5,149 nt of DNA from DATJOJ01 sp035507035 (GCA_035507035.1 DATJOJ010000047.1:1-5149), one strand, 5' to 3'. Positions 1 to 5,149 are shown, counted from the first letter of the stretch. Numbers and translations are program-made. Notes: generated by a model not told the origin, from the letters alone.

Positions 1-327
1 GCCGGTGTTCTTCGAAAGCGCGCCCCGGAAACCTGCACTGCGAGCCTGCCTGCTGAGCTCCTTTGAGACCTGCTGAACTGTAAACAGTAGCATGGGGAGC
101 TCAGGATTTTTCTGAGAGATCTCGCGCGCCGCCTGAAAACCGTTCATCTCCGGCATGGCAAGATCCAGGACTGCAACGTCAGGTTTCAGTTCCGCGGCCT
201 TGTCAACGGCTTCATGGCCATCGCGCGCGTCAGCACACACGCTCCAGTCACCGTGGGTTTCTATCAAACGGCGAAGCAGGCGCCGGATTGCGGCGTCATC
301 ATCGGCGATGAGAACACGTATGGGCAT
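1..327 (-). CDS. Response regulator receiver domain (NarL/LuxR-like), 3' end beyond left edge
   Basis: The minus-strand frame is open from an ATG at 327 to the left edge (109 codons, no stop), so the gene is partial. The protein is a CheY-like receiver: acidic pocket D9-D10-D11 in 'LIADDD', phosphoacceptor D55 in 'VLDLAMPEMNG', switch Thr T83 in 'LLFTV' and conserved Lys K106 in 'ALSKN'. The end of the visible part (SAGFRGALSKN) resembles the ASGA.GYL.K stretch of NarL/FixJ-type receivers, so a LuxR-type HTH output domain may follow outside the window; a single-domain receiver is equally possible. Start choice: an in-frame TGA lies at 351-349 on this strand. Between it and the ATG there is only a GTG directly upstream (330) and a CTG (348), and no clear Shine-Dalgarno sequence. 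The gene is divergent from the thioredoxin-like gene. Its sensor kinase is not visible. Confidence 0.9.
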   Translation of the reverse strand, partial: MPIRVLIADDDAAIRRLLRRLIETHGDWSVCADARDGHEAVDKAAELKPDVAVLDLAMPEMNGFQAAREISQKNPELPMLLFTVQQVSKELSRQARSAGFRGALSKNTG

Positions 328-490
328 CACAGGGACACCGGAGTGCAGTCAACAACTGCGCGGTCACGGTTAGATGCGTACACCACAACTATTATGGCGA
401 GCGCAATGCTCTTAATTGCAATACCCTTGTTACCGGATTACTGAGGAATGCCGTCCCCAATTTTGACGGGCAACTCACAGGAGCTCACGA

Positions 491-519
491 TTCGCCGCCC
501 TGTGACGTCCCGTTATACT
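491..519 (+). promoter_or_regulatory. Putative promoter of the thioredoxin-fold gene
   Basis: A near-consensus -10 hexamer TATACT (514-519) is preceded by a weak -35 TTCGCC (491-496) at 17 bp. Transcription would begin around 525-527, leaving a leader of only about 10 nt before the ATG at 537. The -35 is poor, so the call rests mainly on the -10 and its position. The 209-bp region 328-536 otherwise holds no gene. It contains small inverted repeats (GCAGT/ACTGC at 345-359, CCGTC/GACGG at 451-469) and TCACAG/CTGTGA arms (475-480 and 500-505) that flank the -35 and could be an operator or chance. Confidence 0.4.
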
Positions 520-536
520 GAAATTGAGACAAGAAC

Positions 537-1376
537 ATGGCTGGAATGATCCGCTACCTTCTCGCGACGTTTGTACTTTCCGCAGTGTGCTTCGCCGAAA
601 CTGCAACCGGATTCCTGCCTCTGGAACATTGGAAAAGTGCCGTGGTCAGCGGCAGGACGAGCACGCTCGAAAGTCTATACAGCACCGATCCTGCGGCGCG
701 GGTTACGGTCATCACCAAAAGTTCGGCAGAGATTTCAACGCAAGCCGATACGGAATTCTGGACCGAGCTGAAGGCGAGACGAATTTCGTTGAATGTGGCG
801 CAGTCAACATCGCCCCAACCAGGTGTCCAGCAAGTTACTTTTCAGGCAACCATCACGTCCGCACATCCGGGCAAAAGTTTGTATGTGGTGGAAGCGCAAC
901 TCTGGCAGGACCAGGCGGGGACCTGGAAGCTGGTAGCCGTTGAGCGTACCGATGCGCGAAAGCTGGAACAACCGATGTCGCTGGATGCAAAAATCTATCC
1001 GCCGGCAAGCGAAGCTCGAGGGGAAATTCGCGAGGCGGAGCTGCGGGCTGCAAAGGCCCACAAACGGGTGCTCGTGATTTTCGGCGCCGACTGGTGCTAC
1101 GACTGCCATGTTCTCGACCGTGCGCTGCGCCGCCCCGACATCGCACCAACGCTGAATGCGAATTTCGAGGTAGTTCACGTTGACGTGGGCACGGGTAATA
1201 AAAATCAGGATCTGATGAACGAATACCAGGTGCCCATGAGCCGCGGAGTGCCCGCGCTCGCGGTGCTCAATTCCTCGGGGCAACTCATTTACAGCCAGAA
1301 GAATGGCGAGTTCGAGCGCACGCGGGCTATGGGTCCGGAGGACCTGCTTGCGTTTCTGAACAAATGGAAGCCATAG
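537..1376 (+). CDS. Exported NTF2-like plus thioredoxin-fold protein (CYDC active site)
   Basis: 279 residues. Residues 1-20 look like a Sec signal peptide: R6, a hydrophobic core at 7-19, and a likely cleavage after A20 in 'VCFA-E'. Residues about 28-140 resemble an NTF2/SnoaL-type alpha+beta domain, with an initial helix ('LEHWKSAVVSGRTSTLESLY') and closing strands ending in 'GTWKLVAVERT'. Residues about 160-279 are a thioredoxin fold: 'VLVIFGADWCYDCHVLD' carries the redox pair C187-Y-D-C190, 'GVPALAVL' supplies the cis-proline P239, and a C-terminal helix 'EDLLAFLNKW' closes the fold. The expected role is dithiol-disulfide exchange outside the cytoplasm, as a reductase or isomerase of unknown substrate; the N-terminal domain may bind a partner or ligand. 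The start is the first ATG; a second in-frame ATG lies at 546, and the upstream Shine-Dalgarno is weak (GAGA/AAGAA). It appears monocistronic. The fold call is firm; the client protein is unknown. Confidence 0.85.
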   Translation: MAGMIRYLLATFVLSAVCFAETATGFLPLEHWKSAVVSGRTSTLESLYSTDPAARVTVITKSSAEISTQADTEFWTELKARRISLNVAQSTSPQPGVQQVTFQATITSAHPGKSLYVVEAQLWQDQAGTWKLVAVERTDARKLEQPMSLDAKIYPPASEARGEIREAELRAAKAHKRVLVIFGADWCYDCHVLDRALRRPDIAPTLNANFEVVHVDVGTGNKNQDLMNEYQVPMSRGVPALAVLNSSGQLIYSQKNGEFERTRAMGPEDLLAFLNKWKP

Positions 1377-1395
1377 AAAACGGTCGAATGAGCAA

Positions 1396-1431
1396 TGCGG
1401 CCACAGTGAAATAGAAAATGTGGCTTTCGCA
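1396..1431 (+). terminator. Stem-loop downstream of the thioredoxin-fold gene, possible terminator
   Basis: The arms GCCACA (1400-1405) and TGTGGC (1419-1424) pair perfectly around a 13-nt A-rich loop. The stem is extended by TGCG (1396-1399) with CGCA (1428-1431) across a 3-nt TTT bulge, giving 10 pairs. It begins 20 nt after the stop codon at 1374-1376, where a terminator is expected. There is no downstream T tract, so it may be a 3'-end stabilising hairpin or a Rho-assisted site instead. Confidence 0.35.
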
Positions 1432-1492
1432 AAATATTCGCTCCGCGCGTGTGCCATTTCCCGCGTTCACGATTCCACCTAACATATGACCC

Positions 1493-1672
1493 ATGCGAAC
1501 CTCGGTGCGGTTGAAAGCAGTTTTTCACAATGGAATATGGGCCGGATACCACGAATGTTCAGACTGCGGAGAGAAGTTCTACGCCACTGAGAGCGACCCG
1601 GAAACACCTCGACGTGAATTCGAACGCCACGTACAAAGAGAACACTCAGAAGACCTGTTTTTGTACAGATAA
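1493..1672 (+). CDS. Small C2H2 zinc-finger-like protein, 59 aa
   Basis: An ATG at 1493 opens a 59-codon frame ending with TAA at 1670-1672; an in-frame TGA sits just upstream at 1487-1489, which bounds the start. The translation contains C22-x2-C25 in 'YHECSDCGEKFYA' and H46-x4-H51 in 'FERHVQREH'. This is the layout of a C2H2 zinc finger, including 'CGEKF' and the hydrophobic residue three before the first His (F43), but with a 20-residue Cys-to-His spacing instead of about 12. The extra residues are acidic and proline-containing ('TESDPETP'). The finger would span residues 20-51, flanked by short basic and acidic ends. Possible roles are nucleic-acid or protein binding; none is demonstrated. 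No good Shine-Dalgarno is visible. TAACAT at 1480-1485 could be a -10 that makes the message nearly leaderless. No named family is recognised. The overlapping frames in this stretch give low-complexity peptides, so this frame is the most protein-like. Confidence 0.6.
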   Translation: MRTSVRLKAVFHNGIWAGYHECSDCGEKFYATESDPETPRREFERHVQREHSEDLFLYR

Positions 1673-1803
1673 AGTCTACGAGCCCGGCATAGCTGCCACT
1701 CGCGACCGCAAGAGGAAGTAGAATCCGCACCCCTTTCGGCTGCGCTCATTGCCCGCCTGCTGCAAACCTCGCGCGACAAGAGTGGCGCACTCCTAGAACG
1801 CTG
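1673..1803. other. Intergenic gap between convergent genes, no gene seen
   Basis: No convincing ORF or tRNA is seen. The only structure noted is GAGTG-GCG-CACTC (1780-1792), a 5-bp hairpin about 12 bases past the end of the M56-TIGR03435 gene. It reads as a hairpin on either strand and lacks a T tract, so at most it is a weak or Rho-assisted end for the convergent transcripts. Together with the hairpin at 1396-1431 and the small ORF, this accounts for the 427 bp between the two large genes. Confidence 0.5.
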
Positions 1804-3624
1804 CTACTCCTGTGTGGGCTGCTCAATGTGATCGATAACGAGCACTTGCACGCGATCGGTTTGGGGTTGCAAGGTGAGGCCAAGCTGTTCCCGAATTGCA
1901 GTGAGGAGCGGCGGTGCGGAAGAATTCACTTCCGACGAATCTGGAGCGATCATTTCGTCATGGCGCATACGCATCTGCTCGTCCGCATCCGGCCTCCAGT
2001 GCAGGGAATAAGCATAGTTGCCTCTAAGGCCAGTTTTGTCGACGACTGTTCGGCCCAGGCGCATCGACAATTGCGCGGTAAGCAGATCAAGTGGAGCTCC
2101 GTTCGAGGTCAGTTCACCCATCCCTAGGCGCATAAAGCCGTGTTTGCCGTCTGCAGTTTTTTGCAGTTTGCTGCCGTCTTCAGCAACTGTGAGTTCGTAA
2201 ACCGGAAGATCTCTTGCTTCCTGATGCACTTGCAGCTTGAACTCGTCAGCGAGGAGTCCCTGAAGCATCTGTCCGGCGATCGCACCGCGCTGGTCGTCGG
2301 AAAGTGCTTGGAATTGCTCGTTAGCAGCCTTATCCATTTTGGCACTGAGGTCATATTTCGTAGACTTCAGCCAGTCCGGTGCTCCAGTAATCTGGCCCTG
2401 CTGAACCCGGTATGCCGTTTCAATTAGCTGTTGTGCTGTGACATTGTTCGCGGAGAGGCCTCCATCCATCAACGACACCATCATCCGTGTTCGGCTCATG
2501 CCATCGGCATCGGGTGGATGTTCCTTGACGGAGACCGCGGTGTACTTAAGAGCCGTTCCGGGTTCCGAATCGGCGTGACCGGCAGTCGGGTTAAACATGC
2601 CATAAACAATTGGAAGGGCGAGCGCGATGCACGCTGCCGTCCACAGCAGAAGTTTTCGCCCGAAGTTGAGTTTGCAAACAATGCGATCCGTCATAATGTG
2701 ACCCATCCTTTTCTTTAGATCAGCGCCCGTAACGCCTGAAACGCAGGTCAATGGAGAACTCAAGCAAAACTCGCAAACCTTCAAGATGCTCTCGGCATAG
2801 GTACGCCGGCCGTTCCCCATTTCAATGACCGCTTCGTCGCATGCGCGTTCGCGCTCTTCGATCAGGCGCGCCCCCATCCACCAGACCAGTGGATGAAACC
2901 AGAAGATGCTCTCGACCAGCATGTGCGAGAAAGCGGCAAGATTGTCTTTTCGCTGAACGTGGCACAGCTCATGCGCGAGAACCGCTTCCAGATGAGCGTC
3001 GTCGAGATGCTCGGATATCGAATCTGGCCATAGCAAAACAGGACGCAAGATGCCGAAAACTCCGGGCTCGAGCGATGTCGGCGAGAGCAACAGGCTGAGC
3101 TGGCCGACGCCCATGCTGGTTTTCAAACGCCGCAGAGCCGAAGATTCGCGACCTTCGGATAATATTCTCGCTCTCCGACATATTGCATAGACCTTCCACC
3201 AGCGTACTAACCAGAAACAGAGGATGACGACGACTCCGCCAAGCCACGCGATCATAACCATGGCTTGCCAATGAAATGGCAGGGCCGAGCTGGTTTGTGC
3301 TGCCGCTGGAATGTGAATCGGTGATGGATTTTGCGTGAACGGCTGAGTAAATTCCTCCACCAGATAGATTCCCGAGTTGCTTGTAGCTAAAGCATGGGAC
3401 GGATGCAGGCGGCTTCCCACAGCGACCAACCAGGAAAAGGGCAGAAAAAATTTGAGTGATGCCCCGAGCCAGATAGCGTATCGAATTCGCGCTGATTGTT
3501 TGCGCAAAGCCAAGGCGAGCAGCGCGGCGGCAAGAGCGAAAATTGTCGACTGCCAGAGATGATCGGCTACGGCGGGGAGCATTGCATTCCACAGACTCGT
3601 GAGCCAGGTGAGGATTGCGATCAT
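1804..3624 (-). CDS. M56 (BlaR1-type) membrane metalloprotease fused to a TIGR03435 domain
   Basis: 606 residues. The N-terminal part is an M56/BlaR1-type antirepressor protease: predicted membrane segments at about 22-40, 48-70 and 119-141, then the zinc site H218-E-L-C-H222 ('AVLAHELCHVQRKD') and the downstream E259-x3-D263 ('ERACDEAV') usual for the family. A fourth membrane segment follows at about 326-343. Placing the zinc domain between segments 3 and 4 puts it in the cytoplasm and the C-terminus in the periplasm, as in BlaR1. Residues about 355-606 are not a penicillin-binding domain but a TIGR03435 domain: 'YTAVSVKEHP', 'LIETAYRVQQGQITGAPDWL', 'LLADEFKLQVHQEARDLPVYEL', 'VVDKTGLRGNYAYSLHW' and the closing 'LLTAIREQLGLTLQP...VLVIDHIEQP'. 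The likely role is to sense an envelope signal and inactivate the BlaI-type repressor encoded just upstream; the signal is unknown. Its ATG overlaps the repressor stop as ATGA, with GGAG (3633-3636) 8 nt upstream. Confidence 0.92.
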   Translation of the reverse strand: MIAILTWLTSLWNAMLPAVADHLWQSTIFALAAALLALALRKQSARIRYAIWLGASLKFFLPFSWLVAVGSRLHPSHALATSNSGIYLVEEFTQPFTQNPSPIHIPAAAQTSSALPFHWQAMVMIAWLGGVVVILCFWLVRWWKVYAICRRARILSEGRESSALRRLKTSMGVGQLSLLLSPTSLEPGVFGILRPVLLWPDSISEHLDDAHLEAVLAHELCHVQRKDNLAAFSHMLVESIFWFHPLVWWMGARLIEERERACDEAVIEMGNGRRTYAESILKVCEFCLSSPLTCVSGVTGADLKKRMGHIMTDRIVCKLNFGRKLLLWTAACIALALPIVYGMFNPTAGHADSEPGTALKYTAVSVKEHPPDADGMSRTRMMVSLMDGGLSANNVTAQQLIETAYRVQQGQITGAPDWLKSTKYDLSAKMDKAANEQFQALSDDQRGAIAGQMLQGLLADEFKLQVHQEARDLPVYELTVAEDGSKLQKTADGKHGFMRLGMGELTSNGAPLDLLTAQLSMRLGRTVVDKTGLRGNYAYSLHWRPDADEQMRMRHDEMIAPDSSEVNSSAPPLLTAIREQLGLTLQPQTDRVQVLVIDHIEQPTQE

Positions 3625-3992
3625 TTGTCTTTCTCCATCTTGCGCAGCATTTCCTCAGCCTCTTTTATGTCGGCGGCTGTCAGCTTGCCGGACTGAATTA
3701 AGTGCGCCATCACAGGCTGAATGCGTCCGCCTAACATCGCGAGAAACTCATCGATTAGCTTGCGCTGTGCGTTCTCGCGGGAAACGGTAGGCTCGAAAAT
3801 GTGGAAGTTGCCGACCTTCCTGACACGTCGAAGCGCATTCTTAGCTTCCAGGCGGTAGACCGTGGTCTGAATGGTCGTGTAAGCGGGGCGTTGCTTCTGC
3901 GGGAAACTTTCCTGGATTTCTCGGATCGATGCGCTGCCACGGCTCCAAAGGATATCCATTATGCGAAGTCCGAGCTTGCTTAGCCGCGCCAT
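3621..3992 (-). CDS. BlaI/MecI/CopY-family transcriptional repressor
   Basis: With the start at 3992 the protein has 123 residues, the usual length for the family. Residues about 4-70 form the winged helix: 'LSKLGLRIMDILWSRGSASIREI', a recognition helix near 'AYTTIQTTVYRLEAKNAL' (37-54), and a wing ending in 'NFHIFEPTVSRE'. Residues 72-123 form the helical dimerisation region ('RKLIDEFLAML...LTAADIKEAEEMLRKM'). The frame stays open to an ATG at 4046, but that would translate the promoter and operator, and AGGAG (3997-4001) is placed for the 3992 ATG. It is expected to dimerise on the palindrome at 4018-4035 and repress its own operon. It overlaps the protease gene by 4 bases, implying translational coupling. 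By eye alignment, the Asn-Phe bond cut in staphylococcal BlaI/MecI corresponds to about H97-L98 here, so the cleavage specificity, if any, differs. Confidence 0.93.
   Translation of the reverse strand: MARLSKLGLRIMDILWSRGSASIREIQESFPQKQRPAYTTIQTTVYRLEAKNALRRVRKVGNFHIFEPTVSRENAQRKLIDEFLAMLGGRIQPVMAHLIQSGKLTAADIKEAEEMLRKMEKDK
3633..3636 (-). promoter_or_regulatory. Ribosome binding site of the M56-TIGR03435 gene
   Basis: GGAG on the minus strand lies 8 nt before the ATG at 3624. It is embedded in the last codons of the repressor gene, and together with the ATGA stop-start overlap supports this start and coupled translation. Confidence 0.7.
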
Positions 3993-3996
3993 CCGT

Positions 3997-4001
3997 CTCC
4001 T
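3997..4001 (-). promoter_or_regulatory. Ribosome binding site deciding the repressor start
   Basis: AGGAG on the minus strand, followed by 4 nt and then ATG at 3992. It selects this start over the in-frame ATG at 4046, which lies at or upstream of the -35 box and so would not be within the transcript of the predicted promoter. Confidence 0.75.
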
Positions 4002-4014
4002 ATATCTGTGTGCG

Positions 4015-4043
4015 ACGCTACTACACGTGTAGTAGTATGTCAA
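4015..4043 (-). promoter_or_regulatory. Promoter of the repressor/protease operon
   Basis: On the minus strand a perfect -35 TTGACA (4043-4038) is followed after exactly 17 bp by TAGCGT (4020-4015), which keeps the key T, A and final T of a sigma-70 -10. The initiation site would be near 4008, giving a leader of about 16 nt that contains the AGGAG site. The spacer is almost filled by the operator palindrome, so repressor and RNA polymerase binding should be mutually exclusive. Confidence 0.75.
4018..4035. promoter_or_regulatory. BlaI-type operator palindrome
   Basis: CTACTACACGTGTAGTAG is a perfect 18-bp inverted repeat. Its core TACTACA..TGTAGTA matches the known BlaI/MecI operator pattern (TACA/TGTA half-sites in a TACTACA-type palindrome). 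It lies inside the promoter spacer and overlaps the first bases of the -10, immediately upstream of a BlaI-family gene, as expected for an autoregulated operon. Confidence 0.9.
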
Positions 4044-4044
4044 C

Positions 4045-4075
4045 AAAAAAATGGCCTGGCGATTTCGTACCAGGC
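4045..4075 (-). terminator. Intrinsic terminator of the receiver-PilZ gene
   Basis: Read on the minus strand, GCCTGG (4075-4070) pairs with CCAGGC (4059-4054) around a 10-nt loop, followed 2 nt later by seven T (4051-4045). It begins about 57 nt after the receiver-PilZ stop codon. Its T tract ends one base before the -35 of the repressor promoter, so it insulates the two transcription units. Confidence 0.75.
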
Positions 4076-4132
4076 TTGTTGGTCGACAAAATGAGCTCTG
4101 CTGCGCAAGAGTTTAAGAGCACATCGTTCCAG

Positions 4133-5149
4133 CTATGCTCTCGCGGCTTGGCCCTTGCGCTGACTGTGCAAGGTTTGCAGAAACATTTCCTGAGAGAAGG
4201 ACTGATGATTTCGCAACAGCTCAAGCAGCGGATCGTGAAAGTCGATCGAAGAGGTCGGGGGTTTGTGGTTCTGGGATCGCGTGGGACAAGTCGAAATCGA
4301 GAGCTCGCTTGGTTTGCCTGGCCCGCCAGCCAGGGCATGGATGAACGCCTCGACTTCGCGGCGGCCTTCGGCCGTGTTGGTGAACTCGATCCCCATTCCA
4401 TGCGACGGATGCATCACCCGGACGACACCAGGTATTTGCAATTCTTTTTCTCCCGCGGAAATCTTCAGCAGAACATACGTCTTTTCCGGAAATGGGGACA
4501 GGGTTTCCATATAGCATCCGCCCAAGCTTAAATCGGTCAGCTTGCAATCCGGTCGGGGTGTGAATTCAAGCGGCGGTGCCGGATTCGAATGCTGGGAGAT
4601 CCATTCCCGCAATATTTGCCGTGCTTCATCGGAAATATCAGCGAAGCGAATCCCGGATTCTCCATTCGGATTCGCCCAAACCACTTCACCGGGGATATCC
4701 AGTTCTGGAGGAATATCGGGAAGCGTGAACCGGGCGCTGACCATAGCCGAGCAATAAAGCGGCTGGGAGGCCAGCACGTCCATGCCATCCTCGCTTAAGT
4801 CGAGCAGAATGCCATCGATCGCATCCTCATCGGTGTTCCAGGCGAGTTTTACGGGGACTTGCACGGCCACGCGGCAAGAACTTCGGCGTTCGTTGCGGAT
4901 CAAGCTAACCGCCGCACGCAGCATCGACTCGGCGTGGGCTTGGCTCACCGGTTTATACAGAACAAAATTCGCGCCGTGGCCGAAGGCGTTCCGAACTTTC
5001 GTTTTATCGGTGATCAGGGCCACGGTGATTGCGTGACTTTGAAAACGCGTGTTCGAGAGATTCTCCAAAACTAAAGCTGCGCTGTGTGGGTCGTCGAAGT
5101 CGACCATTACGGCATGAAATTTCTGTTCACTAACCAGACAAAGCGCATC
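4133..5149 (-). CDS. Receiver-PilZ-PilZ protein, N-terminus beyond right edge
   Basis: The frame runs from the right edge to a stop at 4135-4133 (338 visible residues). It continues 14 codons beyond the first internal ATG (5107) with receiver-like sequence, so that ATG is not the true start. Counting from the edge, residues 1-85 are the C-terminal part of a CheY-like receiver: phosphoacceptor D17 in 'AVMVDFDDP', switch Thr T47 in 'VALIT', conserved Lys K66 in 'LYKPVS'. Residues about 87-185 are a PilZ domain with both c-di-GMP motifs, R89-x3-R93 ('RRSSCR') and D117-x-S-x2-G122 ('DLSEDG'). Residues about 190-275 form a second PilZ-like domain keeping D206-x-S-x2-G211 ('DLSLGG') but with no clear linker arginines. 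A polar tail of about 65 residues ends the protein. It would link phosphorelay input to c-di-GMP-responsive output; the target is unknown. It is terminated before the repressor operon. Confidence 0.88.
   Translation of the reverse strand, partial: DALCLVSEQKFHAVMVDFDDPHSAALVLENLSNTRFQSHAITVALITDKTKVRNAFGHGANFVLYKPVSQAHAESMLRAAVSLIRNERRSSCRVAVQVPVKLAWNTDEDAIDGILLDLSEDGMDVLASQPLYCSAMVSARFTLPDIPPELDIPGEVVWANPNGESGIRFADISDEARQILREWISQHSNPAPPLEFTPRPDCKLTDLSLGGCYMETLSPFPEKTYVLLKISAGEKELQIPGVVRVMHPSHGMGIEFTNTAEGRREVEAFIHALAGGPGKPSELSISTCPTRSQNHKPPTSSIDFHDPLLELLRNHQSFSQEMFLQTLHSQRKGQAARA

Noticed and set aside
463..468. TTGACG as the -35 of the thioredoxin-fold gene
   Set aside because: It lies 45 bp from TATACT, far outside promoter spacing, and no other -10 at about 17 bp was convincing.
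475..505. TCACAG / CTGTGA inverted arms as a CRP-type operator
   Set aside because: The half-sites are in the opposite order to TGTGA-N6-TCACA and 19 bp apart; kept only as a note in the promoter entry.
804..1457. Minus-strand 217-aa ORF opposite the thioredoxin-fold gene
   Set aside because: The plus strand encodes a recognisable signal peptide and a CxxC thioredoxin domain over the same bases. The antisense product shows no motif and is a shadow frame.
1530..1721. Plus-strand 63-aa ORF overlapping the zinc-finger ORF
   Set aside because: Its polar, low-complexity sequence has no motif, whereas the frame from 1493 has four ordered metal ligands.
1780..1792. GAGTG-GCG-CACTC as an intrinsic terminator of the M56 gene
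   Set aside because: The stem has only 5 bp with no T tract on either strand.
2152..2172. Tandem GCAGTTT-like repeat
   Set aside because: It lies within the TIGR03435 coding frame and is explained by its codons (around 'SKLQKTADGK').
2969..3592. Minus-strand 207-aa ORF inside the M56 gene
   Set aside because: It overlaps the HELCH-bearing frame in another register and its sequence is unlike any recognised domain.
3993..4046. Extended repressor start at the ATG at 4046, adding 18 residues
   Set aside because: It would place the operator and -10 inside the coding region and begin upstream of the predicted transcript start. AGGAG is correctly placed for the ATG at 3992, and the added residues are absent from the family's usual N-terminus.
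3929..4531. Plus-strand 200-aa ORF across the operator and terminator
   Set aside because: It crosses the repressor start, promoter, operator, terminator and the receiver-PilZ 3' end, all explained on the minus strand.
1..5149. CRISPR arrays, tRNA/rRNA genes, insertion sequences
   Set aside because: No spaced direct repeats, cloverleaf, rRNA-like stretch, transposase or terminal inverted repeats were seen on either strand.

Overview
The window looks like chromosomal DNA from a mid-to-high-GC bacterium, most probably an acidobacterium (Terriglobia/Solibacter-type). The main reason is the C-terminal TIGR03435 domain of the large minus-strand protein, a family named from Solibacter usitatus and expanded in Acidobacteriota. 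It is fused here to an M56 (BlaR1-type) membrane protease and paired with a BlaI-type repressor, an arrangement common in that phylum. A receiver-PilZ-PilZ protein and many regulatory genes fit the same picture. The taxonomic call is inference from protein families, not from a marker gene.

Layout, left to right. A response-regulator receiver domain runs off the left edge on the minus strand (1-327). After a 209-bp divergent intergenic region comes a plus-strand gene for an exported protein with an NTF2-like domain followed by a thioredoxin domain with a CYDC active site (537-1376). The next 427 bp hold a 10-bp stem-loop and a 59-codon ORF (1493-1672) encoding a C2H2-type zinc-finger-like mini-protein; nothing else there is convincing. 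From 1804 to 4046 lies a compact minus-strand regulatory unit: promoter with embedded operator, BlaI-family repressor (start at 3992), then the M56-TIGR03435 fusion, coupled by an ATGA overlap. A minus-strand intrinsic terminator (4045-4075) separates this unit from the last gene, a receiver-PilZ-PilZ protein entering from the right edge (4133-5149).

The core system is a self-contained sensor/repressor switch. The repressor should bind a perfect 18-bp palindrome that sits in the 17-bp spacer of its own promoter. The membrane protease has an HELCH zinc site on the predicted cytoplasmic side and, where BlaR1 has a penicillin-binding sensor, a TIGR03435 domain predicted to face the periplasm. 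The inference is that a periplasmic signal other than, or in addition to, beta-lactam relieves repression by proteolysis; no target gene other than the operon itself is visible here. The two edge genes both carry receiver domains but are not obviously in one operon with the switch.
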